Source: a virus
Reading direction: 5' to 3' (one strand)
Length of the DNA: 39,045 nucleotides
IMG/VR virus record: IMGVR_UViG_3300046018_000073
Location: 1 to 39,045 of that record
Of the stretch, positions 16,844-23,624 are shown piece by piece. Position 1 is the stretch's first letter, and every line of letters begins with the position of its first letter. The notes beneath the pieces were generated by a model. That model had not been told where the DNA came from. It searched no databases and worked only from the letters and a program-made list of their open reading frames with translations. Made by a program: the position numbers and the translations under genes.

Positions 16844-17307
16844 CATTTGACGAAGCATTCGCACGCACGATCAGCCACGAAGGCGGATACACCGCAGGCA
16901 AAGGCGACCTCGGCGGCGAGACAAAGTTTGGAATCAGCCATCGAGCCTATCCCACGTTGGACATCCCATCCCTGACGCTGGAGGACGCGCGAGCGATCTA
17001 CCTGCGCGACTACTGGGGTCCGGCTGGCTGTGACGCCGTGCCCGATGGCATCAAGGCGGACTTGTTCGACACTGCCGTCAACTCCGGCGTGAGCCGCGCC
17101 GTCAAGCTGCTGCAAAGGGCTGTAGGCGAGGCGGAAGACGGCATCCTTGGGCCTCGCACATTGCAGAGCATCAACGCCATGTCTGCGCCTCGTTTGGTGG
17201 CGTGGTTCAACGGTGCGCGGCTGGCGTTCATGGCTGGCTTGGCAGTGTGGCCGACCTTCTCGCGCGGCTGGGCGCTGCGCATCGCTGACAACTTGCTTAA
17301 CGCCTAG
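16840..17307 (+). CDS. Endolysin, GH108-type muramidase
   Basis: 155 residues. It begins with the GH108 signature: FARTISHEGGYTAGKGDLGG, with catalytic Glu14 in EGGY, then TKFGISHRAYP. The second domain (LFDTAVNSGVSRAVKLLQRA, EDGILGPRTL) is the peptidoglycan-binding part of the same family. It cleaves the glycan backbone of peptidoglycan. There is no signal peptide or signal-anchor, so it needs the holin at 17867 to reach the periplasm. Its TAG stop overlaps the stop of the antisense HNH gene. Confidence 0.9.
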   Translation: MTFDEAFARTISHEGGYTAGKGDLGGETKFGISHRAYPTLDIPSLTLEDARAIYLRDYWGPAGCDAVPDGIKADLFDTAVNSGVSRAVKLLQRAVGEAEDGILGPRTLQSINAMSAPRLVAWFNGARLAFMAGLAVWPTFSRGWALRIADNLLNA

Positions 17308-17837
17308 GTAAGGAGGCCAAGTTGCAAATTTGTTCTAGCAAATTTCCCGTGCAGCAGAACGGCGGCAGCGTCATATGCGCGGGCAGCAGCCATGGGGTCC
17401 GCGAAAGTACCAAGGCCAATGGTCTTGTTTTCGAATCGAATCAAAGCTTGGTAGTTGCCTGTCGAGCGCGCATAAACGCCCTTCAATTTGCGCATCATCG
17501 TCGGCTTCGAATTGCTCCTGTTTTGCCCATTGCTCGCGGCGCGCAAGTTGGAGAACGAGTTGTTCAGCGGGTTCCCGTCACGGTGATCGACGAGCGGCGG
17601 AACCGATCCAGTCATGTACAAGAATGCAAGGCGGTGGCCTCGCCAGTTCGTCTTCAAGACGTGCACGTCAATACGTCCCGCCGCAGAGCAACCGGCTTGC
17701 TTACCCGCCCACCTTTCATTCCAGCTTTGCATCGCTTGACTGCTGCGAAAAAGCGCCGCGTCTCGCTCTTTCCAAGTAAAGATGCCTGTCGCTGGATCGT
17801 AGTGCAGCAAGGCTTTGAGTTCGGCTTGTGTGAGCAT
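17304..17837 (-). CDS. HNH homing endonuclease with AP2 domain
   Basis: 177 residues from ATG 17837; the frame extends upstream to 17957 but would run into the holin gene. The N-terminal part is LTQAELKALLHYDPATGIFTW, typical of phage HNH/NUMOD proteins. The HNH core is PLVDHRDGNPLNNSFSNLR followed by NGQNRSN, and the C-terminal AP2 DNA-binding domain runs from GVYARSTGNYQALIRF to AAARAYDAAAVLLHG. It is the only minus-strand gene in the late block and separates endolysin from holin, which is usual for a homing-endonuclease insertion. Confidence 0.88.
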   Translation of the reverse strand: MLTQAELKALLHYDPATGIFTWKERDAALFRSSQAMQSWNERWAGKQAGCSAAGRIDVHVLKTNWRGHRLAFLYMTGSVPPLVDHRDGNPLNNSFSNLRAASNGQNRSNSKPTMMRKLKGVYARSTGNYQALIRFENKTIGLGTFADPMAAARAYDAAAVLLHGKFARTNLQLGLLT

Positions 17838-17866
17838 GCGGACAATCTTACCATAGTGGAGGCATG

Positions 17867-18277
17867 ATGGCACTTGATCCCGTAAGCGCAATGCTGGACA
17901 TCGGCGGCAAAGTAATCGACCGCCTGTGGCCTGATCCCGCACAAGCCGCAGCGGCAAAGCTGGAGCTAATCAAACTCCAGCAGGCCGGCGAGCTTCAGGC
18001 AATGGCGGGTCAGTTGGACATCAACAAGGCCGAGGCGGGTTCGTCCAGCGTCTTCGTCAGCGGCTGGCGCCCGTTCATCGGCTGGGTGTGCGGCGCTGCC
18101 TGCGCCTGGAACTGGATCGGCCTGAAGGCTCTGCTGTTCGGCGCGGCCTACTTCTCGCACCCTGTCAACGGCCTAGCCCCTGCCGATCTGAGCGAGATGA
18201 TGCCGGTGCTGCTCGGCATGCTGGGTATCGGTGGCCTGCGCACCATCGAAAAGATCAACGGAGTCGCTGCCAAATGA
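17867..18277 (+). CDS. Holin, three-transmembrane type
   Basis: 136 residues from ATG 17867, four bases after GGAGG; ATG 17864 is too close to that site. A cytoplasmic N-terminal helix with RLWPDPAQAAAAKLELIK and AMAGQLDINKAEAGSSS is followed by WRPFIGWVCGAACAWNWIG, a hydrophobic ALLFGAAYF stretch and LLGMLGIGGLRTIEK. This is the pattern of the 'holin of 3TMs' family. It permeabilises the inner membrane so the GH108 enzyme can escape. The antisense HNH gene lies between it and the endolysin. Confidence 0.85.
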   Translation: MALDPVSAMLDIGGKVIDRLWPDPAQAAAAKLELIKLQQAGELQAMAGQLDINKAEAGSSSVFVSGWRPFIGWVCGAACAWNWIGLKALLFGAAYFSHPVNGLAPADLSEMMPVLLGMLGIGGLRTIEKINGVAAK

Positions 18278-18468
18278 AGCCATACGCCTGCCTCCTAGCT
18301 GCCGGCGCGCTGCTGGCTGCTCCGGTCCTAGCGGTGGACTTCACCGCTGAAGAGCAAGCGCTGTGCAAGGCTCAGGGCGGCTGCGCGCTCATCACGCATC
18401 AGCAGTTCGACCGGGTAGCGGCGGAACTGTACGAGCGCGGGCTTAAGGCTTGCCGCAACGCTACGTGA
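18274..18468 (+). CDS. Small exported protein of the lysis block
   Basis: 64 residues, ATGA overlap with the holin stop. An N-terminal signal peptide (MKPYACLLAAGALLAAPVLA) is followed by about 44 residues with three cysteines (LCKAQGGCALITHQQF, LKACRNAT). It is exported to the periplasm and may form a disulfide. Its position is where spanins are expected, but there is no lipobox in a suitable place and no coiled coil, so I do not call it an o-spanin. Confidence 0.72.
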   Translation: MKPYACLLAAGALLAAPVLAVDFTAEEQALCKAQGGCALITHQQFDRVAAELYERGLKACRNAT

Positions 18469-18472
18469 TCGC

Positions 18473-18504
18473 CCCAGCGCGATAAGCGCGACATATCGCC
18501 TGGG
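18473..18504. terminator. Hairpin between converging late and early operons
   Basis: Arms CCCAG and GCGATA pair with TATCGC and CTGGG, with one bulged C and a nine-base loop. There is no long T-run. It lies in the 67-base gap between the last late gene and the end of the leftward operon, so a bidirectional terminator is plausible. Confidence 0.45.
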
Positions 18505-18535
18505 TGCGATGGCTCACGCGCTGCATAGGGGTCTG

Positions 18536-18793
18536 TCATGTGGTGGCATCCTTTCTCTTCAGGATAGCTTCTCGGCATTCAACAGCGCCGACAGCCATCT
18601 GGTAAGCCTTGTGCACGACTGCCCCAAGCCGCTCCGACTCGCACAACTGCGCCGCTTCTTCCAGCGCTTCGGCACGCACTAGAGCAATGAGGCGTTCAAA
18701 GCGCGTAATCGAAATGCTGGCGATACTCAACCTGCCCGACAGGTGCTTCGTGACGTTGAAGCCAGCCTTGCGCGCTAGTTCCTCTGCGTTCAT
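18536..18793 (-). CDS. Hypothetical early protein, last gene of leftward operon
   Basis: 85 residues. A strong ribosome site GAAGGAGCAAAC precedes the ATG. Mostly helical (MNAEELARKAGFNVTKHLSG, RFERLIALVRAEALEEAAQL) with two cysteines and a basic tail. The pattern 'NAEELARKAGF ... LERLIALVRAEALEEAA' is common in small phage proteins of unknown function. Terminal gene of the long leftward operon. Confidence 0.72.
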   Translation of the reverse strand: MNAEELARKAGFNVTKHLSGRLSIASISITRFERLIALVRAEALEEAAQLCESERLGAVVHKAYQMAVGAVECREAILKRKDATT

Positions 18794-18874
18794 GTTTGCT
18801 CCTTCTCACGCTTGTCGCGCAGTTCCTTGGCAGCACCATAACTTGCGCAGCCTGCTCACCAGATCGTCAGTCAC
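18790..18874 (-). pseudogene. Possible frameshifted small gene
   Basis: A GTG at 18874 overlaps the upstream stop as GTGA and reads MTDDLVSRLRKL, a start familiar from phage accessory proteins, but stops after 22 residues. The other frame reads SYGAAKELRDKREKEQT and ends with a TGA overlapping the next ATG as ATGA. One inserted or lost base would fuse both into a normal gene with the same overlaps as its neighbours. This could be a real decay event or a sequence error; low certainty. Confidence 0.35.
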
Positions 18875-19065
18875 AGCATACTCCCACCGCACTCAGGGCA
18901 CGGCAAAACGTAGTCGCACCACGGGTCCATGCCATCACCGTGGCATCGCTTGCACGCTGGCGGATCAGGCTCGTATCCATCATCGAAAGCGGCGGCCTGC
19001 TCAGGCGCCGGCTGATACCGCTTCGCCTCTTGCGCTGCGGAGCGTTTGCGGGCTCGGTTGCTCAC
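18871..19065 (-). CDS. Small zinc-ribbon-like protein
   Basis: 64 residues. I chose GTG 19065, which overlaps the preceding stop as GTGA; the frame is open further upstream. The basic N-terminus (SNRARKRSAAQEAKRY) is followed by CKRCHGDGMDP and CPECGG, two CxxC pairs as in DnaJ-type or rubredoxin-like zinc ribbons. It probably binds one zinc ion and may bind nucleic acid or protein. Function unknown. Confidence 0.68.
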   Translation of the reverse strand: MSNRARKRSAAQEAKRYQPAPEQAAAFDDGYEPDPPACKRCHGDGMDPWCDYVLPCPECGGSML

Positions 19066-19310
19066 GGCTTGGCCCTTTCCTGCTGCTTGGCTCTGGCTGC
19101 GTGGAACTTGTCCAGCCAGCGTTCGAAAGGCTCCCATACAGGATCTTGCTCATCCACCGGGTCATACATCTTTGTCATGTCTGAATCCGTGTAGAAGCTA
19201 GGGCCGCACCATTCGTGAAAGTCAACCCACACGTATCGGTTGCCAACATGCAACCGGCCCCACGGGTTCACGCACACGATGGCGCTGTTACCGAGTCGGA
19301 TGCAAGTCAC
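19062..19310 (-). CDS. Hypothetical early protein
   Basis: 82 residues from GTG 19310, overlapping the preceding stop as GTGA. Aromatic-rich centre (VNPWGRLHVGNRYVWVDFHE) and a charged helical C-terminus (PFERWLDKFHAARAKQQERA). The family is not recognised. The conserved overlaps on both sides decide the start and support expression as part of the operon. Confidence 0.65.
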   Translation of the reverse strand: MTCIRLGNSAIVCVNPWGRLHVGNRYVWVDFHEWCGPSFYTDSDMTKMYDPVDEQDPVWEPFERWLDKFHAARAKQQERAKP

Positions 19311-20083
19311 GGCTTGGCTCCTGCTGCGGCCAGAATGGCGCGGGCAAGTGCGTGCATGCGTGCTCCTGGGTACGCCTGAAAATACGGTATACCGTTGTCG
19401 TTGGCGCCCATGAAAGGCGCGCATGCGGCGTCGATCTGCTCATCCGTCAGCGGAGTAAGCGGCTGCGCCACTCGCTGCTCATAGACCTGATACACCTGCT
19501 TGGCAACGGCCTGCACGGCGCCAACTCTCACGCGGTGCATGTTGCCTATGAGGACTGCGGCATCAACGGGCAACAGCCACGGCAAATACTCCGACGCCTT
19601 CTCCTGCGGCTGCGCCACTGGAGCGGTGTAGAGCGCACGGACAATGTAAGTCTTTTTGCCTTCGTACCGATACGCTTGCAATTCCTCAATGCGCTGTTGC
19701 AGCGTTTGATGCGGGCCGCGCGGGTCGAGAGGCTTCCATTCCAGTTCTTCCGGCGCTGCGTAGTGGTCGCCAGGATTCGTCCAGCGGTACTGGTAAAGGG
19801 CCGCGGCGAAGTTCGGCTCCTGCTGCTCGGCGAGGGCGTCAAAAGCCCCGCGCCATTGATATAGCACTTCATGCGCGTCGTCCGTTGCCTTTTCAATGCC
19901 GTGCTGTTCGACGTAGTGCCCGCCGTCCCGGTGGATGATCGCCAGCAGGTTCAGCAAGCTGGAGTCCTGCTGCTCGGCGAGGGTGCGGAGCAGTGCGGCG
20001 GCTTCTCTGTGTATCGACCTCGTATGGTAAGCGTCAAGGTCTTCTGCCAGCCGCAGCGCTTCGGCTCTCTGTGCGGGGGTCAT
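19307..20083 (-). CDS. Ea22-like accessory protein
   Basis: 258 residues. The N-terminal helix RAEALRLAEDLDAYHTRS followed by REAAALLRTLAEQQ, variable middle segments with W/D-rich patches, repeated 'LAEQQE' linkers, and a C-terminal LTDEQIDAACAPF ... ALARAIL match the modular style of Ea22-type proteins in temperate lambdoid and Burkholderia phages. These are mosaic and of unknown function. It overlaps NinB by four bases (ATGA). Confidence 0.7.
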   Translation of the reverse strand: MTPAQRAEALRLAEDLDAYHTRSIHREAAALLRTLAEQQDSSLLNLLAIIHRDGGHYVEQHGIEKATDDAHEVLYQWRGAFDALAEQQEPNFAAALYQYRWTNPGDHYAAPEELEWKPLDPRGPHQTLQQRIEELQAYRYEGKKTYIVRALYTAPVAQPQEKASEYLPWLLPVDAAVLIGNMHRVRVGAVQAVAKQVYQVYEQRVAQPLTPLTDEQIDAACAPFMGANDNGIPYFQAYPGARMHALARAILAAAGAKP

Positions 20084-20481
20084 GCTGGCTCCGTTTCAGG
20101 GTATACAACCACGCCACGATCAGCAGCGGTTGCAAAGAGAAATTCAAGAAACTCCGAAAACTGACGCTTGCCCATCTTCGACGTGCGAAGGCCAAGCATC
20201 ACCACGCCACCGTTCAGCCCCATCGCCAGGCGCATGGCTTCGCCCTTGAACGCAGCCGACAGGATGTCCTTCCATTCCTCCGGCTCCAGCTTGGTCATGG
20301 AGCCGTTCACCGGCCACACGAGTTGATCGCTGAAGGCTTGCAGGATCGGCCACATTGCGGCGTTGGCATCGAGAGAGCGCGTCGGCTCTTTCACGGTGAC
20401 GGTGTAGCCATCCGCAGCATTTGCTACGGCATCCATTGCGCGGCGGCGGGCCAAAGAATGTACCAATACGAACTTGCTCAT
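20080..20481 (-). CDS. ninB: NinB-type recombination protein
   Basis: 133 residues, close to lambda NinB (146). Family motifs visible: RSLDANAAMWPILQAFSDQL, PEEWKDILSAAFKGE, GGVVMLGLRTSKM and FSEFLEFLFATAADRGV. NinB (Orf) binds single-stranded DNA and SSB and replaces RecFOR in phage recombination. It lies two genes downstream of the Gp157/ERF pair in one overlapping transcription unit, so it belongs to the phage's recombination module. Confidence 0.9.
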   Translation of the reverse strand: MSKFVLVHSLARRRAMDAVANAADGYTVTVKEPTRSLDANAAMWPILQAFSDQLVWPVNGSMTKLEPEEWKDILSAAFKGEAMRLAMGLNGGVVMLGLRTSKMGKRQFSEFLEFLFATAADRGVVVYPETEPA

Positions 20482-20798
20482 GCTGCCTCTCTGAATTCTG
20501 GTCGGCCATCAGCACGCGCAATGGCCTGCATCTTGGCGATGTACTTCGCTTCCAACTCGCGCCGCGTGGCACGATCCATGTCCCAGCAAAGATCGTGCTG
20601 CGTATGGCACCCCATGTGCCCAGGCCGCGTGCAGCACAGGGGGAACGTGTCCAGATCGCTGCGCTTTGTGCCCATGCCGCCACCGTTGGCGTGCGCGCAT
20701 TGCGAGTAGCCGCTGATCCCGCACCCGAAGCAATCCTTCGACGCCACATAGCGCCGATATGCCTCGTTCTGATAGCGCGGCACCTTTAGGAAACTCAT
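20478..20798 (-). CDS. HNH-like zinc protein (Ref/DUF968-type)
   Basis: 106 residues from ATG 20798, with ATGA overlaps on both sides. After VPRYQNEAYRRYVASKDC come a zinc-type CFGCG, then CAHANGGGMGTKRSD and FPLCCTRPGHMGCHTQHD. The His/Cys arrangement is that of the HNH fold in phage P1 Ref (a RecA-dependent nuclease) and the related DUF968/NinG group. It probably cuts DNA during recombination, in line with NinB and ERF next to it. Which of these families is closest cannot be decided by eye. Confidence 0.75.
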   Translation of the reverse strand: MSFLKVPRYQNEAYRRYVASKDCFGCGISGYSQCAHANGGGMGTKRSDLDTFPLCCTRPGHMGCHTQHDLCWDMDRATRRELEAKYIAKMQAIARADGRPEFREAA

Positions 20799-21292
20799 TT
20801 CAGTGCCAGCCGATAGCCCTGCACCAGCGCGCACCCCGGCACCAGCGCACCGGCCTTGAGCGCGTCCCCGATGGCTCGCTTATCCGGCGACGGTGGAGGC
20901 GGCTCCGCTTGGCGCATGAATGCTGGCGGGATCAGCGCAGCATCGGTGATGTCAACGCTTGCCGGCTTCTTGGCAACCTTCGCTTCGAATTCGTCGGTTG
21001 AAATGATCGGAATCACACACGCCCGCATGTGGACTAGGGCGTACTCAAACAGCGCATCGACCCGCGCACGCCGGGCCTTGGCAAGCGCTGCGGTGCGCTT
21101 TGCTGCTTCCTCGGTGCCGACAGCGAGAACGTCCTGCTCAAGCGCATACGCAATGACGGCGCGCAGCTTGTTTTCGATGTCGCCCGACAGCCCTTCGATG
21201 GTGTCGGCCACCGTCTGCGGGTCAAGGTCGAGGTCGGCAAGTTGCGCAAGCTGGGCGCGGTACTCGCTGGCGATGGTGAATAACGAGGTCAT
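20795..21292 (-). CDS. Gp157-like protein of the recombination module
   Basis: 165 residues. The pattern LFTIASEYRAQLAQLADLDL, DPQTVADTIEGLSGDIE and a coiled-coil KRTAALAKARRARVDALFEY matches the siphovirus Gp157 family, usually found beside ERF or RecT-type annealing proteins. The C-terminal ~50 residues are Pro-rich, then GDALKAGALVPGCALVQG. The start overlaps the ERF stop as TAATG. Its biochemical role is not known; in streptococcal phage it has been linked to phage resistance phenotypes. Confidence 0.82.
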   Translation of the reverse strand: MTSLFTIASEYRAQLAQLADLDLDPQTVADTIEGLSGDIENKLRAVIAYALEQDVLAVGTEEAAKRTAALAKARRARVDALFEYALVHMRACVIPIISTDEFEAKVAKKPASVDITDAALIPPAFMRQAEPPPPSPDKRAIGDALKAGALVPGCALVQGYRLALK

Positions 21293-21918
21293 TACGCTGG
21301 CTCCTTTGCTGGCGCAAGTTGTGCGACACGTTTCTTACCTGCTGCCCTGATAGCGGCATACGCGGTGCGGTCCTTGACTTCCTCGGCGGCTTTCAAACCG
21401 TCGCGGATCATGTCGTCCACCTCGTCGTGATGCGCTTCGGAGATAGCGCCGAGCCAGTCTGCGAGGTTGCCTTCCGACATGCCTTGAATCACCTCGTGAG
21501 TTTCAGCATCGGCGTCCGGGTTGCCTTCGGTCGGGATTGCGAACGTCTGAAAGGCTGCGTACTTGTAGGCCGCGCTCATCGCCTTGTTTGTCGCCTTGTC
21601 GCCGCTGTCCATCGCTTCGCCGAACGTGCGGGCCGTGTGCGAACTGCCATCCTCGGCTGCAACGAAATCGAACTCGGCTTCCACGGTGACGTAGAACAGC
21701 GCTCCGCCAGCCTTGCTCTGGCGTTCTTCGCATGTGCGCTTCATCATGCGCGGGATGATGACCAAGCCGTGCTGTGCCAGCAATGGTGACAGTGCCTGAT
21801 ACACATCATCAATGCCACGAAACATGTACCCCGAGCCTTGGGTGTTGCGCCGATTCTTGGCGATTCCGTCCTTGGACAGCGCACCTTGAACGGCGTTGAT
21901 GGCTTGATAGACTTTCAT
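21292..21918 (-). CDS. erf: ERF-family single-strand annealing protein
   Basis: 208 residues from ATG 21918, preceded by GAGGTGAGC; the longer frame upstream is non-coding in character. ERF motifs: YMFRGIDDVYQALSPLLAQ, then HGLVIIPRM, SHTARTFGEAMDSGDKATNK and AMSAAYKYAAFQTFAIPT. P22 Erf forms rings, anneals complementary strands and circularises the incoming genome by recombination between its redundant ends. That fits a headful-packaging phage with a circularly permuted genome. It is the first gene of the recombination set ERF-Gp157-Ref-NinB. Confidence 0.93.
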   Translation of the reverse strand: MKVYQAINAVQGALSKDGIAKNRRNTQGSGYMFRGIDDVYQALSPLLAQHGLVIIPRMMKRTCEERQSKAGGALFYVTVEAEFDFVAAEDGSSHTARTFGEAMDSGDKATNKAMSAAYKYAAFQTFAIPTEGNPDADAETHEVIQGMSEGNLADWLGAISEAHHDEVDDMIRDGLKAAEEVKDRTAYAAIRAAGKKRVAQLAPAKEPA

Positions 21919-21925
21919 GCTCACC

Positions 21926-22042
21926 TCAGAAGTCAGCCGGCCCACAGGCATCCAGCGTTGCTTGGTACATCTGAACCGCAGTAGCGTTGCCGTCAAGGAT
22001 GGCAAGCACCAAGCGGGCCAGGATCAGGTGTTTGATGTTCAT
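21926..22042 (-). CDS. Very small protein before erf
   Basis: 38 residues. AAGGAACCC precedes the ATG. Sequence starts MNIKHLILARLVLAILDGNA and ends with a stop eight bases before the ERF start. One amphipathic or hydrophobic helix, otherwise featureless. The Shine-Dalgarno sequence and compact spacing support translation; the function is unknown. Confidence 0.5.
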   Translation of the reverse strand: MNIKHLILARLVLAILDGNATAVQMYQATLDACGPADF

Positions 22043-22139
22043 GGGTTCCTTGCGGATTCGTTTGAGAGGCTCCCCGCAGAGTTGAGGGGACGGTTAGAGG
22101 CTGTGCAGGCGATAGCTGAAACAGCCGATATCAGTAGTG

Positions 22140-22370
22140 TCAGGCACGTTTCCGCGTGAAAGGCAGTACGTTGGTGACCGCTACCGCAGAACCGCTCATG
22201 GTTGCTGGATTCTCCGCATGCAAAAAAGGCTGCAAACCATCTTGACAAGCAACAGCGCGCGTTTTCACGATAGTTAGTGCATGCTTACGCTGAGAGCCGC
22301 ATGGTTGCTTGGGCCAAATACCCGACACGGCGTGTACGGTATGCGCGACCCAGCGTTCAAACGGGTTCAC
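22140..22370 (-). CDS. Hypothetical early protein, doubtful C-terminal part
   Basis: 76 residues. The GTG at 22370 overlaps the upstream stop as GTGA, and the start (NPFERWVAHTVHAVSGIW) looks like a phage protein. The rest is less convincing and competes with an overlapping frame on the same strand (22039-22248). The 97 bases between this stop and the next gene hold nothing I can name. A truncated gene followed by non-coding DNA is an alternative. Confidence 0.4.
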   Translation of the reverse strand: MNPFERWVAHTVHAVSGIWPKQPCGSQRKHALTIVKTRAVACQDGLQPFLHAENPATMSGSAVAVTNVLPFTRKRA

Positions 22371-22654
22371 GGCAGCACGCTAACCAGCGCAATCGCGCAA
22401 ACAACCGCAAACGACCACAAGAGCGTTGCCAGCACGGCCTGGTGCTCAAACGACACAGCCGGCTCCGGCTCATCGAGGTCCGCCACACAGTCGCACATGC
22501 GGCCTTGGCTGCAATTTCCGCTGCACGCATCGGGAAGCCTGCCGATTTCCTCGCCGTGGCGGTCCAGCACGATCAGCGTGCGGCGGGCCATTGCGGCGGG
22601 ATCTGCGAGCGGGTCGGAGGCTTGCATCTCGCGCGGGAAGGGGTGAACGCTCAT
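22367..22654 (-). CDS. Small membrane protein with Cys-rich loop
   Basis: 95 residues from ATG 22654, which shares its A with the upstream TGA (TGATG). The N-terminal part is soluble with LIVLDRHGEEIGRL, a Cys cluster CSGNCSQGRMCDC, and a C-terminal transmembrane segment (LATLLWSFAVVCAIALVSVL). Possibly tail-anchored in the inner membrane. Function unknown. Confidence 0.6.
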   Translation of the reverse strand: MSVHPFPREMQASDPLADPAAMARRTLIVLDRHGEEIGRLPDACSGNCSQGRMCDCVADLDEPEPAVSFEHQAVLATLLWSFAVVCAIALVSVLP

Positions 22655-22746
22655 CAGTTGCTCCAGTAGTAGCCAAACGCAATCGCAAGGATCGCAAGCG
22701 CGACCATTGCCCAATCAGCGGCGGCATAGTTGATTTCAGGCTTCAT
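22654..22746 (-). CDS. 30-residue single-membrane-span protein
   Basis: 30 residues: MKPEINYAAADW, then a hydrophobic helix AMVALAILAIAFGYYW and a short polar end. It starts within the stop of the upstream gene (ATGA) and ends within the start of the downstream gene (TGATG). Such overlaps on both sides are hard to get by chance and support a real gene. Small membrane peptides of early phage operons often modify host membrane proteins; the role here is unknown. Confidence 0.62.
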   Translation of the reverse strand: MKPEINYAAADWAMVALAILAIAFGYYWSN

Positions 22747-23267
22747 GTTGCCTCCCGTTCTCGATAGCGGGCTTCTGCTGCGTCATCGGCTGCGCTCTGG
22801 CGCTGCTCAGTCATCCAGTCGATTGCGCGCTGATTCCATGCCTCTTGCACGCTTTCGGAGAACTGGTCGGCATCGACCCAGACACCATTCACCAGTGCAC
22901 ACAGCAGGGTCACGCTTTCTTCTTCGCGGGGTTCATTCCAGCCGTCTCCAGACTCGCCTTCGTACTCGAACTCGACCAGCACATCGGCGTCACCGAGAAA
23001 GCAGCCGACATGGAAACAGCCATTCTGCGGCGTGGCATTGCGCCCGTGCAGCGTGTCCAGTTCGGCGCACAACGTGCGGATGCTGCGCTCGTACAGGTCT
23101 GCCAAGCCTGGATACGAGGTGTAGCCGTGGACCGTGGCCTTTGCCGTGCACAGCGCGCGAATCGTGTCAAAGCGATGCGATACGACAGCGCGGGTGATTG
23201 CGAGGTCGGCTGCGTCGGCCTGCGCCTTGCGTTCGGCGTCAAGGCCGCGCTCAAGAAGGGCGCTCAT
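22743..23267 (-). CDS. Hypothetical early protein, acidic
   Basis: 174 residues from ATG 23267, chosen because it overlaps the upstream stop as ATGA. The start SALLERGLDAERKAQADAA and the following helices are charged; the middle contains CFHVGCFLGDADVLVEFEY and WNEPREEESVTLLCALVNG; the end is a helical region with WMTEQRQSAADDAAEARY. Acidic overall. The last part resembles accessory proteins with 'ADDAAEARYRER' tails seen in other phages, but no function is known. Confidence 0.68.
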   Translation of the reverse strand: MSALLERGLDAERKAQADAADLAITRAVVSHRFDTIRALCTAKATVHGYTSYPGLADLYERSIRTLCAELDTLHGRNATPQNGCFHVGCFLGDADVLVEFEYEGESGDGWNEPREEESVTLLCALVNGVWVDADQFSESVQEAWNQRAIDWMTEQRQSAADDAAEARYREREAT

Positions 23268-23587
23268 GCCGAAACCTCGCAGGTGATGGCTTGCAGCTTG
23301 GACAGCCGCTCGTTGCACTCTGCCACCGTGCTCTGATACAGCGCCAACGCTTCCCGCTTCTTTTCTTCGATCAAGCGGACCTGAGCCGGCACCGGGTTGA
23401 AGTCATCCGGCACTTCAACGGTGAACTGCTGCGTGCCGACGAAAACACGCGACTGGTTGTCGTCCACGCGGCACGACCAGAGTGCAGGTTGCCAACTGCG
23501 CGTGGAGAGGTAATTGCGCTCTCCATCGGGTTGCATTTGGTATTCCAACTGCATGAACACGAATCCGGTAACGGGGACGGTTGCCAT
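23264..23587 (-). CDS. Hypothetical early protein
   Basis: 107 residues from ATG 23587, preceded by GGAGCAAACCAC. The frame upstream only reads the antisense-type product of the tandem repeat and is not coding. Content: ATVPVTGFVFMQLEYQMQPD, a beta-rich segment with WQPALWSCRVDDNQSRVF, then a helix LIEEKKREALALYQSTVAE. No family recognised. Overlaps the next gene as ATGA. Confidence 0.68.
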   Translation of the reverse strand: MATVPVTGFVFMQLEYQMQPDGERNYLSTRSWQPALWSCRVDDNQSRVFVGTQQFTVEVPDDFNPVPAQVRLIEEKKREALALYQSTVAECNERLSKLQAITCEVSA

Positions 23588-23624
23588 GTGGTTTGCTCCG
23601 TGTGGGGGTGATGTAAGAGGTGGA

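Noticed and set aside
22039-22248. Alternative minus-strand frame before the 38-residue gene
   Set aside because: It ends with an ATGA overlap but lacks a ribosome site and conflicts with the frame at 22140-22370, whose start overlaps its upstream neighbour. Not decided with certainty.
22230-22265. Plus-strand promoter starting with TTGACA near 22240
   Set aside because: No -10 box at 16-18 bases; the nearest TA-rich hexamer is about 21 bases away, and no plus-strand gene follows.
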